DNA of 12,000 nt from DTU089 sp964421815 (GTDB lineage: Bacteria > Bacillota > Clostridia > Oscillospirales > Acutalibacteraceae). The stretch spans positions 1 to 12,000 of the forward strand of contig CAYQYT010000025.1 of the NCBI GenBank assembly GCA_964421815.1. The letters are read 5' to 3'. Below are positions 1-6,895 of this stretch, piece after piece. Under the pieces are notes generated by a model, which was not told the DNA's origin, did not search any database, and saw only the letters and a program-made list of their open reading frames with translations. Each line of letters opens with the position of its first letter. The stretch's first letter is position 1. A program made the position numbers and the translations under genes.

Positions 1-9
1 AAATCCACA

Positions 10-60
10 CTACTTTTGGTCGTTTTTACCCACACTCATGCTACTTTTAGTCGCTCTTAC
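10..60. repeat. Imperfect 20-nt direct repeat, two copies
   Basis: CTACTTTTGGTCGTTTTTAC at 10-29 recurs as CTACTTTTAGTCGCTCTTAC at 41-60, a period of 31 nt with three or four differences. In addition AAATCCAC at 1-8 is the exact reverse complement of GTGGATTT at 121-128, so the stretch is loosely folded around the terminator hairpin at 63-100. No coding potential was seen on either strand. The repeat may continue beyond the window edge. I do not recognise the family. Confidence 0.4.
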
Positions 61-62
61 GC

Positions 63-100
63 AAAAAAGAAAATCACCCAATCGGGTGATTTTCTTTTTT
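63..100. terminator. Strong bidirectional rho-independent terminator hairpin
   Basis: A 17-bp perfect stem pairs 63-79 with 84-100 around the loop AATC. The GC core is TCACCC/GGGTGA and both outer flanks are A/T tracts, so it can terminate transcription on either strand. It probably serves a gene outside the left edge and is separated from trpB by a second terminator at 162-183. Confidence 0.8.
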
Positions 101-101
101 A

Positions 102-142
102 GTTGCCGAGCTTTACTCGGGTGGATTTGAACCTCACACAAG
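102..142 (-). other. T-arm-like sequence, possible degraded tRNA or tRNA-derived site
   Basis: Read on the minus strand this contains GAGGTTCAAATCCACC, which matches the GGTTCRANNCC signature of a tRNA T-arm. It is followed by a small stem, CCGAG at 106-110 pairing with CTCGG at 116-120, and then by the terminator at 63-100. The would-be T stem has only three of five pairs and no anticodon arm or D arm is visible, so this is not a working tRNA. It could be a decayed tRNA or an old integration scar, or the match could be chance. Confidence 0.2.
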
Positions 143-161
143 TTCTTTTTTGCAAAATTAT

Positions 162-183
162 AAGGACGGCATCTGCCGTCCTT
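162..183 (-). terminator. Terminator of trpB
   Basis: AAGGACGGC (162-170) pairs with GCCGTCCTT (175-183) around the loop ATCT. It begins 20 nt past the trpB stop codon, and in the minus direction it is followed by a short T-rich stretch (TATAATTTT). With the T-box in front, it makes trpB a monocistronic unit. Confidence 0.75.
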
Positions 184-202
184 TTTGAAATGTTCACATA
201 AA

Positions 203-1420
203 TTATCTTATGCCGAATTTTTCGATAACATAATCCATATCTTTATCGCCTCTGCCGGAAAGGTTAATAAGAATGGAGCCCTTGCCCATATTCTTTGCAA
301 GTTTCATACCGTAAGCAACGGCGTGGGAACTTTCGATTGCGGGAATAATACCCTCCGTTCTTGACAGTTCAAAGAAAGCGTCAATAGTTTCGTCGTCGTT
401 TACAACATCGTATTCAACTCTGCCCACATCGCGGAGGAAAGCGTGTTCAGGACCGGATGAGGGATAATCAAGACCGCTGGCAACTGAATATACGGGTGCC
501 GGCTCACCGTTTTCGTCCTTGAGCATAATACTGTTAAAGCCGTGCATTATGCCTTCCTCACCGTAGGTAAGGCTTGCGGCATGGTCACCGAGAGCAGTAC
601 CCCTTCCCAAAGGTTCAACACCATAGATTTTTACGGGGTCGTTAAGGAAGCCCGAGAAAATCCCCATTGCATTTGAGCCGCCGCCGACACAGGCAACAAC
701 TGCATCGGGAAGTTCCCCTGTCATATCAATAAACTGCTCTCTTGCCTCAACGCCAACAACACTCTGGAAATCTCTAACCATCATGGGGAAAGGATGGGGT
801 CCCAAAACTGAGCCGATACAGTATATTGCATCTTTGTACTCGTTGCAGTATGCCGCAAATGCGGCATCAACAGCTTCTTTAAGGGTTTGCAAGCCCTCTG
901 TTACCTCTATAACTCTTGCACCGAGAATCTTCATTCTCGCAACATTGGGAGCCTGTTTTTTAATATCAACGGCACCCATATAGATATCACATTCAAGACC
1001 GAAATAAGCGGCAGCAGTAGCCAGAGCAACACCGTGCTGACCGGCGCCGGTTTCGGCAATAACTTTTTTCTTACCCATATATTTTGCAAGAAGTACTTCA
1101 CCCATACAGTGGTTGAGCTTGTGAGCGCCTGTATGGTTCAAATCTTCTCTCTTTACATAGAGTTGAGCGCCGCCCACCTTATCGGAAAGTCTTTCAAGAT
1201 GGGAAACGGGAGTGGGTCTGCCCTGGAACTCTTTACGGATACGTCTGAGTTCATTTATAAACTTAGAAGATTTACAAATTGTAAGATACGCTCCGTTAAT
1301 TTCATCCATTGCGGTTTGAAGTTCCTGTGAAATGTACGATCCGCCGTATTTGCCGAAGTAACCGTTTGCATCGGGATAGTTTTTAAAATAGGTATCAAAA
1401 TTTACATTATTCGTAGTCAT
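203..1420 (-). CDS. trpB: Tryptophan synthase beta subunit
   Basis: A 405-residue protein, the usual length for TrpB, which condenses indole with L-serine to make L-tryptophan using pyridoxal phosphate in the cytoplasm. The PLP lysine is K101 in HTGAHK, followed by the AETGAGQHG catalytic loop (122-130), the GGGSN phosphate-binding loop (246-250), and the C-terminal AGLDYP-like, ESSHA and SGRGDKD motifs of the family. The start at 1420 is chosen because AAAGGAG lies 8 nt upstream; the longer in-frame start at 1444 (GTG) has no ribosome binding site. The active-site neighbourhood reads HKLNHCMGE where classic enzymes have HKINN.xGQ, so this is a somewhat divergent branch. No trpA or other trp gene is adjacent. 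Expression is controlled by the Trp-specific T-box upstream. Function is secure; whether it works with a distant TrpA or alone as an indole scavenger cannot be told from here. Confidence 0.96.
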   Translation of the reverse strand: MTTNNVNFDTYFKNYPDANGYFGKYGGSYISQELQTAMDEINGAYLTICKSSKFINELRRIRKEFQGRPTPVSHLERLSDKVGGAQLYVKREDLNHTGAHKLNHCMGEVLLAKYMGKKKVIAETGAGQHGVALATAAAYFGLECDIYMGAVDIKKQAPNVARMKILGARVIEVTEGLQTLKEAVDAAFAAYCNEYKDAIYCIGSVLGPHPFPMMVRDFQSVVGVEAREQFIDMTGELPDAVVACVGGGSNAMGIFSGFLNDPVKIYGVEPLGRGTALGDHAASLTYGEEGIMHGFNSIMLKDENGEPAPVYSVASGLDYPSSGPEHAFLRDVGRVEYDVVNDDETIDAFFELSRTEGIIPAIESSHAVAYGMKLAKNMGKGSILINLSGRGDKDMDYVIEKFGIR

Positions 1421-1494
1421 AGTATTTACTCCTTTTATTCGCACAAATTTATTTATTATTAAGATTAGTTTCTATTTAAAAATCAATTTGTTCG

Positions 1495-1521
1495 TCACCA
1501 TCGTTTTGTTAAAATAATCAT
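1495..1521 (-). CDS. Possible Trp leader peptide (MIILTKRW)
   Basis: This is a 9-codon reading frame including the stop. ATG at 1521 is preceded by AGGTG with a 6-nt gap, and the peptide ends in UGG directly before UGA. It lies between the T-box terminator and trpB, so it is present only in read-through transcripts. Immediately after its stop, CGAACAAATT (1494-1485) can pair with AATTTGTGCG (1449-1440), which ends 5 nt before the trpB ribosome binding site. The layout resembles the Bacillus subtilis rtpA (anti-TRAP) leader, where a T-box is followed by a Trp-rich leader peptide, but there is only one Trp codon here and so short a frame can arise by chance. Confidence 0.35.
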   Translation of the reverse strand: MIILTKRW

Positions 1522-1531
1522 AATCATCACC

Positions 1532-1786
1532 TAAAAATAAAAAACACCTGCCCCATAAGCATGGGACAGGTTTAATAATAATCCTGCGGTACCACCCAAA
1601 TTCGTGTAAAACACGCACTCAACTGTGTACTGACATACACATAGCACTGTAACGGTTGCTCTCCGTCTCCCCTACTAAATTTCAGTTTGCCCTCGGAAGT
1701 CCATTCAATGAAAATTTCACTATCGGCATCCCACCGCCGCCGACTCTCTTAAAGTTTCTGTAATCATCTACTACTCTTCGTCATTG
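1532..1786 (-). promoter_or_regulatory. T-box riboswitch, tRNA-Trp specific, controlling trpB
   Basis: The minus strand carries the canonical T-box GGGTGGTACCGCAGG (1597-1583). Downstream are competing structures: an antiterminator in which CAGG pairs with CCTG, and a terminator at 1547-1570. Stem I occupies roughly 1690-1786 with an AGAGAG motif. The specifier region reads GAA-UGG-AC with UGG at 1703-1701, the Trp codon, which agrees with trpB downstream. When uncharged tRNA-Trp accumulates it should pair with the specifier and the T-box, stabilise the antiterminator and let transcription reach trpB. The T-box residue that meets the tRNA discriminator is U (UGGU); most bacterial tRNA-Trp have G73, so this would be a wobble pair. 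Confidence 0.95.
1547..1570 (-). terminator. T-box attenuator terminator
   Basis: CCTGCCCCAT (1547-1556) pairs with ATGGGACAGG (1561-1570) around a 4-nt loop with a single C-A mismatch. In the minus direction it is followed by TGTTTTTTATTTTTAG. The 5' strand of this terminator contains the CCTG needed by the antiterminator, so the two folds exclude each other. Confidence 0.9.
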
Positions 1787-1796
1787 GTTTTTTTGT

Positions 1797-1825
1797 ATAA
1801 TATCATTTATTTTTTAAATTGTCAA
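1797..1825 (-). promoter_or_regulatory. Sigma-A promoter of the T-box/trpB unit
   Basis: The -35 TTGACA (1825-1820), a 17-bp spacer and the -10 TATTAT (1802-1797) form a near-consensus promoter. Transcription would start near 1790, directly before T-box stem I. The -35 box lies only about 25 bp past the melA stop codon, so some read-through from the melA operon is also possible; no strong terminator is visible between them. Confidence 0.9.
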
Positions 1826-1850
1826 CTTTTTAAAAATTTTAAGTTTTTAA

Positions 1851-3170
1851 TTAGTGGTATTTTGGCAAGAAATCGCCGTGAGCTACAATGAGATCATCAA
1901 CCATTTTCTTGATTGTATCTATATCAAGTTCGCTGCCTGTATGGGGGTCAAGCATTGCCGCCTGATAAATATGCTCTTTTTTCAGTGTTCTTGCGGCTTC
2001 TATTGTAAGAAGCTGAACATTGACATTTGTCATATTCATTGCCGCGCATTGAACGGGAAGAGCACCTACGGAACAGGGGTGAACACCGTAACCGTTTACA
2101 AGGCAGGGAACCTCAACACAAGCATCTTCGGGCAGGTTGGAAATCAATCCTCCCCTATTAAGCACGTTACCGCCGATTTCATAGGGTGTATTGGTAACAA
2201 TGGACTCCATAATATGTGAAGCATATTCATTGGATCGTTCGTGCTTTTTAACACCGTTTTCAAGCAATTCCTGATATTCCTTTTTCCAACCCTCTATCTG
2301 ACGCACGCAACGTCTCGGGTATTCGTCAAGAGGAATATTGTATTTTTCAATGAGTTCGGGATATTTACTCTTAATATAGAACATATTGTACTCAGCATTA
2401 TGTTCGCTGGACTCGGTACAGTAATAACCGAAATTCATAATATATTCAAGACGGACCTTGTTATCGAAATCGGGATCCGAAAGTTTCTCTGCGGCTCTTT
2501 TTTTGATTTCCGGATAAAGATCCACACCGTTTTTATCTTTGATTTCAAGGAGCCATCCCATGTGGTTAATACCCGCAATAAGTTCTTTTCTGCCCTCTAA
2601 TTTATCATCCATACCAAGTTGTTGAAGAAGATCTCTTGAACAACTCTGAACGCTGTGACAAAGACCGACGGTTTCCACACCCGTGTATCTTTGCATATAA
2701 CCCGAAAGCATTGCCATGGGATTTGTATAGTTAAGGAAAAGTGCGTCGGGGCATACTTCTTCCATATCTTTTGCAAAATCATCCATAACGGGAATTGTAC
2801 GTAAAGCTCGCATAATTCCGCCGATACCCAGAGTATCCGCAATGGTCTGTCTGAGTCCGTATTTTTTCGGAACCTCAAAGTCGATTATGGTACAGGGGTC
2901 ATAAAGACCAACCTGAATGGCATTCACAACGAAGTTCGCACCGCGGAGAGCATCCTTGCGGTTTTCAACCCCAAGATAACACTCAACCTTACCGTAACCG
3001 CCCATTGTCTTCTGCATTGCTTCAATAATGGTTTTGCTCTCATTAAGACGTTCACCGTCAATATCGTAAAGAGCGAAAACGCTGTCACGAAGCACCTCTG
3101 AACACATACAGTCACCGATAACATTTCTTGCAAAAACCGTACTACCGGCACCCATAAATGTAATTTTCAT
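1851..3170 (-). CDS. melA: Alpha-galactosidase, glycoside hydrolase family 4
   Basis: A 439-residue cytoplasmic GH4 enzyme. GH4 enzymes hydrolyse alpha-galactosides such as melibiose and raffinose by an NAD+- and Mn2+-dependent oxidation/elimination mechanism. The Rossmann motif MGAGS lies at residues 6-10, NYTNPM at 147-152, the metal-ligand cysteine in GLCHSVQ (C171), and the metal-ligand histidine in GINHMGW (H203). The CHSVQ and RQTIADTLGIGGI motifs match alpha-galactosidases such as Bacillus MelA rather than the GH4 alpha-glucosidases or 6-phospho-glycosidases. The start at 3170 is chosen because AAAGGGG precedes it by 7-8 nt and the Rossmann fold begins at once; a longer in-frame extension to 3287 would overlap the preceding gene. 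It lies 22 nt downstream of the SDR gene in a three-gene operon. Activity on alpha-galacturonides (the related LplD group) is a less likely alternative. Confidence 0.93.
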   Translation of the reverse strand: MKITFMGAGSTVFARNVIGDCMCSEVLRDSVFALYDIDGERLNESKTIIEAMQKTMGGYGKVECYLGVENRKDALRGANFVVNAIQVGLYDPCTIIDFEVPKKYGLRQTIADTLGIGGIMRALRTIPVMDDFAKDMEEVCPDALFLNYTNPMAMLSGYMQRYTGVETVGLCHSVQSCSRDLLQQLGMDDKLEGRKELIAGINHMGWLLEIKDKNGVDLYPEIKKRAAEKLSDPDFDNKVRLEYIMNFGYYCTESSEHNAEYNMFYIKSKYPELIEKYNIPLDEYPRRCVRQIEGWKKEYQELLENGVKKHERSNEYASHIMESIVTNTPYEIGGNVLNRGGLISNLPEDACVEVPCLVNGYGVHPCSVGALPVQCAAMNMTNVNVQLLTIEAARTLKKEHIYQAAMLDPHTGSELDIDTIKKMVDDLIVAHGDFLPKYH

Positions 3171-3192
3171 ACCATATCCCCTTTTCAGATAA

Positions 3193-3930
3193 TTATATAA
3201 CAAATCCTCCGTTAACGGATAAAATCTGTCCTGTAATAAAACGTGCCTTGTCACTGACAAGAAAACTAACTGCCTGTGCAATGTCATGGGGAGTACCCAA
3301 GGTGTTTAAAGGGGTTTCTTCCCTTAAAACATCCTTATCGCTTTCGGAAAATCCACTCATCATATCCGTTAAAACAACCCCGGGAGAAACGGCATTAACA
3401 CGCACTCCTGAAAGTCCTACTTCCTTGGCAAGTGCCTTGGTAAGCCCTATTAAGCCCGCTTTGGCGGCAGAATAGTGAACCTCTGTTGAGGCACCCACCT
3501 CTCCCCACATTGAAGCAATATTTATAATCACACCGTCTTTTTCGCTAATCATAGTTTTCGCGGCTTCTCGTGCGCAATAGAATGCACCCGATAGGTTTGT
3601 GCCAATCATTTTCTGCCACATTTCATCGGTAATATCGGTGAAAAGGGACTGTTCTGCAATTCCGGCATTGTTAACAAGAACATTAACATTTCCCAATTCC
3701 TTTGAAATGCGTGAAAACATTTCTTTCACCGCGGAAGAATCGGAAACATCACATTTATAAATTTCAACTTCCGTAATTTGCGAAAGCTCATTTTTTAATG
3801 CGATAGCTTCCTTTTCGGAATTATTATAATTTACGGCAATTTTTAATCCGTCCTTTGCAAGAGAACGGCAAATTGCCCCACCTATTCCCTTTGCCCCTCC
3901 TGTTACGAGGGCTACTTTACTTTTACTCAT
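3193..3930 (-). CDS. SDR-family oxidoreductase (FabG-like 3-oxoacyl-ACP reductase)
   Basis: A 245-residue classical short-chain dehydrogenase/reductase of FabG-like length, reducing or oxidising a carbonyl/hydroxyl pair with NAD(P)H. It shows the cofactor motif TGGAKGIG (10-17), NNAG (87-90), the catalytic residues N112, S140, Y153 and K157 (YSAAK), and the PG motif after beta-6. It may be a fatty-acid synthesis FabG, but it stands apart from any fab cluster and sits between a lipoprotein gene and melA, so a sugar or polyol dehydrogenase role is equally possible. The ATG at 3930 follows the preceding stop by only 4 nt with no clear ribosome binding site, which suggests translational coupling. 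The fold is certain; the substrate is not. Confidence 0.85.
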   Translation of the reverse strand: MSKSKVALVTGGAKGIGGAICRSLAKDGLKIAVNYNNSEKEAIALKNELSQITEVEIYKCDVSDSSAVKEMFSRISKELGNVNVLVNNAGIAEQSLFTDITDEMWQKMIGTNLSGAFYCAREAAKTMISEKDGVIINIASMWGEVGASTEVHYSAAKAGLIGLTKALAKEVGLSGVRVNAVSPGVVLTDMMSGFSESDKDVLREETPLNTLGTPHDIAQAVSFLVSDKARFITGQILSVNGGFVI

Positions 3931-3934
3931 ACAT

Positions 3935-4912
3935 TTAATGTTGGTGATTCGGATCTGTACAAACCGATGTAGTGCTCAGGTTTTCTGCAATTTCCGAGGC
4001 TTTTTCCGAACTGATTACTTCCTCGGTATAATCTGACGGAGGAACAAAAAGTCCCTCGGAAACATTTGGGGAAATCACGTCATAGTAAAGAATCGAACCG
4101 TCGGAAGATACGGTTTGTACAAGAGTTTTGCCGTTAAAATAGTCGCGTGTGCCATCATCATATTCCACAACCTTGTACTTAACTCCGTACATTTTTTCCG
4201 TATATGTGCTAACCTGTTTTTTATTGGCATAAAGGTTGAATGCATCGCCGCTCAGCAAATCTTCAAATTCTTCTGTATTTTCAGAATTCTCATAAACTAA
4301 GTCCTTTGAAACCTTTACATATGTCTTTGATTCGGGAGAAAGCAGATACACATACTTACTGCCCATAATCACGCACAACTCTTCATCATCATAGGAAGTT
4401 CTGAAGGTGAATCTGTGTCCGTCCCTCGCTAACTTATAGGGATATGTTTTTCCGTCTGTAGAAACGACTCTGCCCTCAATTAAATATCTACTTGAGTTGA
4501 GAACTGCATAATCATCCTGAACAGGAGTATTATCTTCCGCCGGTGCGGTGGTTACACGGTTAGAGTCGGGGCCGTTAGAACCGAGCTTATCAGTTTCACT
4601 TTCGCTTTTATTAAAGAAATCCTTTCCCTGTTGAACTTCCTCAGGGGAGAGCGTTACTTTTTCCGTTGAAACGACTTTACCTTTTTTATTGGTAACCTCA
4701 ACAATCGTAACTACGGGTACAGGCTCCGTCGTAACATTATGAACGACGGTTTCTACATGTGTATTACCTTCTTTATCCGTTACCACAACGGATTCTATTG
4801 ATGTCTCGGTATTGTCACTGCCGTTTAAACCTATGGAGAATTCGCATCCGCTGAAAGCCACAAGAATTACAATTAACAGAGCAATAATTGTTATTATTGG
4901 AGTTTTGTTCAT
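3935..4912 (-). CDS. Putative lipoprotein of unknown function
   Basis: A 325-residue protein with an N-terminal hydrophobic signal (residues 5-20) ending in a lipobox-like AFSGC, so Cys23 would be lipidated and the protein anchored on the outer face of the membrane. A Thr/Glu/Val-rich segment (about 35-130) contains two loosely repeated VT.K.G...VET units. From about 140 to 300 a globular part is rich in alternating beta strands (YLIEGR, YVYLLS, YKVVEYDDG, GSILYYDV), which superficially resembles LolA/LppX-type lipoprotein folds; that is only an impression. GGAGG lies 5 nt before the start. It is the first gene of the lipoprotein-SDR-melA operon. I do not recognise a specific family. Confidence 0.8.
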   Translation of the reverse strand: MNKTPIITIIALLIVILVAFSGCEFSIGLNGSDNTETSIESVVVTDKEGNTHVETVVHNVTTEPVPVVTIVEVTNKKGKVVSTEKVTLSPEEVQQGKDFFNKSESETDKLGSNGPDSNRVTTAPAEDNTPVQDDYAVLNSSRYLIEGRVVSTDGKTYPYKLARDGHRFTFRTSYDDEELCVIMGSKYVYLLSPESKTYVKVSKDLVYENSENTEEFEDLLSGDAFNLYANKKQVSTYTEKMYGVKYKVVEYDDGTRDYFNGKTLVQTVSSDGSILYYDVISPNVSEGLFVPPSDYTEEVISSEKASEIAENLSTTSVCTDPNHQH

Positions 4913-4938
4913 ACTGTCCTCCGAAAAAATTTTTCTTT

Positions 4939-4967
4939 ATACTATCACAAGTTATTCTTAAATACAA
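4939..4967 (-). promoter_or_regulatory. Likely sigma-A promoter of the lipoprotein-SDR-melA operon
   Basis: TTGTAT (4967-4962), 17 bp and TAGTAT (4944-4939) lie in the intergenic gap; an overlapping TATAAA three bases downstream could serve instead as the -10. Both boxes are moderate matches, and placement just before the GGAGG site supports the call. Confidence 0.5.
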
Positions 4968-5023
4968 CAATATCACAAAGAACGCTAATATTGTTTACAT
5001 TTTTTTCAATTTTAAGGTGAATT

Positions 5024-5563
5024 TTACCTGTTCTTGCTATTTTTCACCAGGGTACGCAGATACTTAAAAGTGTAATCTTCGCCGTATTCCTTCAGCATTT
5101 CCAACAGGCTTTCGAGCAAATCCGAGGTCTTTGGATGAATAACACGTCTGTGCTTTGCTTTCAAGAAATATTCCAAGGGTGAAGAATCCGTATATTTATC
5201 GCCGTTATATATTTTTCCCGCGGCAACACGGTCACAAAACATTTCCGCAACATATTTTACCGGCATTTCCACAGGTTCAACAAGTTTTGATGCAGGGTTA
5301 TAGTCCGTCCAATATTCAAAATGATGCTTGTTTCTTCCTTTGTGATGAATCCACGCTAAAGAAAAACCGTTTTCCTCACGTTCTCCCTCATTGGGGCTAC
5401 GCATACCGGTATAATATTTCACTCCGGGTAAAAATTCCGTCGGTGAATACTTTGACAAATCATGGCGTAGGCCCTGACCCAAAATACCGGCTTTTCTGCA
5501 ATGCTTTATAACAAGATGCCGATGCTTTGTCACAGTTGCAAAATGTCCAATAAATTTATTCAT
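5024..5563 (-). CDS. DUF5662 family protein
   Basis: A 179-residue soluble protein that fits the uncharacterised DUF5662 family. It has conserved histidine/aspartate clusters: HDLSKYSPTEF beginning at H34-D35 and WIHHKGRNKHHFEYW at 71-85. The H...HD...HH...HH spacing suggests an all-helical, HD-like metal site, but no reaction is established and none should be assumed. The ATG at 5563 has AGGGTG 5-6 nt upstream and follows the fucosidase stop by 19 nt, so it is probably the last gene of the nrdR-led operon. No convincing terminator follows; the 4-bp AGGT/ACCT stem over the stop codon is too weak. Confidence 0.8.
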   Translation of the reverse strand: MNKFIGHFATVTKHRHLVIKHCRKAGILGQGLRHDLSKYSPTEFLPGVKYYTGMRSPNEGEREENGFSLAWIHHKGRNKHHFEYWTDYNPASKLVEPVEMPVKYVAEMFCDRVAAGKIYNGDKYTDSSPLEYFLKAKHRRVIHPKTSDLLESLLEMLKEYGEDYTFKYLRTLVKNSKNR

Positions 5564-5582
5564 AATTCACCCTATGATTGAT

Positions 5583-6890
5583 TTATTTGCTTATTTTATA
5601 TACGAAAAGATGCTCGCAACCAACATCCTCGGGGGCACAAACTTGGGCCCGCAATGCTAATTTGCCGTTTTCGTTTATAGTTTCCACTTTTGCCTCGGAA
5701 CCCAAAAGTTCAACTTTATACTCATGGTATTCAATCTCGGGAAAAACAGTTACTTTTGAGGGAAACTTTTCAGTTATTGCGTAAATATTGCCCGCTCTTT
5801 GTGTGTAATAAACACCCTCGGAGGCTTTTTTGCAATAAACTTCGCTTTCATAAATAGCCTCTCCGTTTGTTTCAAGCCATTTGCCCATACCTAAAAGCCG
5901 TTCTTCCATAATGGGCGGAATTGTACCGTCCCCATCGGGGCCGATGTTAAGAAGGAAATTTCCGCCTTTTGAAACAAGGGAACAAAGGGTTTTCAAAAGT
6001 TCTTTAACTGTAAGGTAATCCTCACAACCTTCGTCCTTATTTATGCCGAATGAATAACCTATTCCGCGACATTCCTCAAAGGGTCTATCCAAATCAACAT
6101 CGTCTATCGTTCTTTCGACGCCCTGATAAACATCAATAAGTCCGTATTCAGTTGTATAATTTCCTCCCACTCTGCCACGTGTTTCCTTGCCCCAGCGGTC
6201 ATTGGGCACAATAAAATCCTTAACAGATGACTCATTATAAAGCCATTGTAAAAATTCCGTTGAATGCCAGACGGAACTTTCATGCTCCCACTCGCCATCC
6301 GTAAAGAGAGTATTGGGCTGATATTTCTCAACAAGTTCCTTGAGCATGGGATGAAGATGCTCCAAGGCGTATTTTTCCGGGTCTTCAAGGTAGTAGGGAT
6401 GCCACCACTCATAAACGGAATGATAAACACCGAAACGTACACCCGTTCCCTCCATGGCATTTTTCAGTTCCATAAGGAAATCCCTTTTGGGTGCACATTC
6501 CACGGAATTAAGCCCGGGAGCGTACTTTGTTTCATAAAGGCAGTAACCGTCGTGATGCTTTGAAACGAAGTTTATGTATTTAGCACCGGAGCGTTTGAAT
6601 AAATCCGCCCACTTATTTGCATCGAAACGGTCGCCCTTGAATTCTTTTGCAAAATCATAATAAGGTCTTGAGTTATAATGCTCCTTATGGTATGCCTTAT
6701 ACGCCTCCTGCTCGGGTGTATCACAGTTCTCCTTATTACAGGAGTAGCCGTACCACTCCGCATAATTCTTGGGGGGCGCATAAGCCGGAATACTGTAAAG
6801 ACCCCAATGAATAAAAATACCGAACTTTGCTTTTCCGAACCATTCGGGTACTTTTCGGGAGTTTAATGATTCCCAATTATTTTCATACAT
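5583..6890 (-). CDS. Alpha-L-fucosidase, glycoside hydrolase family 29
   Basis: A 435-residue GH29 retaining fucosidase that would release alpha-linked L-fucose from glycans. Seen in order: WFGKAKFGIFIHWG near the N-terminus, the KHHDGY substrate loop (about 111-115), the nucleophile Asp in LFTDGEW (about D198), FEECRGIGYSFG (about 272-283) and the barrel-end motif LLNIGPDGDG (about 313-322), then a small beta-rich C-terminal domain. There is no signal peptide, so it acts in the cytoplasm on imported oligosaccharides. AGGTGA sits 5-6 nt before the ATG at 6890; an in-frame GTG at 6899, overlapping the preceding stop as GTGA, is the alternative start and has no good ribosome binding site. It is translationally close-coupled to the rRNA methyltransferase gene, an odd partner. 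Confidence 0.92.
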   Translation of the reverse strand: MYENNWESLNSRKVPEWFGKAKFGIFIHWGLYSIPAYAPPKNYAEWYGYSCNKENCDTPEQEAYKAYHKEHYNSRPYYDFAKEFKGDRFDANKWADLFKRSGAKYINFVSKHHDGYCLYETKYAPGLNSVECAPKRDFLMELKNAMEGTGVRFGVYHSVYEWWHPYYLEDPEKYALEHLHPMLKELVEKYQPNTLFTDGEWEHESSVWHSTEFLQWLYNESSVKDFIVPNDRWGKETRGRVGGNYTTEYGLIDVYQGVERTIDDVDLDRPFEECRGIGYSFGINKDEGCEDYLTVKELLKTLCSLVSKGGNFLLNIGPDGDGTIPPIMEERLLGMGKWLETNGEAIYESEVYCKKASEGVYYTQRAGNIYAITEKFPSKVTVFPEIEYHEYKVELLGSEAKVETINENGKLALRAQVCAPEDVGCEHLFVYKISK

Positions 6891-6895
6891 AAATT

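Noticed and set aside
887..1330. 147-codon plus-strand frame opposite trpB
   Set aside because: It is antisense to a conserved enzyme whose motifs explain the sequence; no promoter or ribosome binding site supports it.
1821..1850. Terminator after melA
   Set aside because: Only a 5-bp AACTT/AAGTT stem in an all-A/T region is visible; too weak to call and it overlaps the trpB promoter.
1854..2600. Two plus-strand frames of about 120 codons opposite melA
   Set aside because: They are shadows of the conserved GH4 coding strand with no family resemblance.
6104..6460. 118-codon minus-strand frame inside the fucosidase gene
   Set aside because: It is an alternative frame within a gene whose GH29 motifs are continuous across the region.
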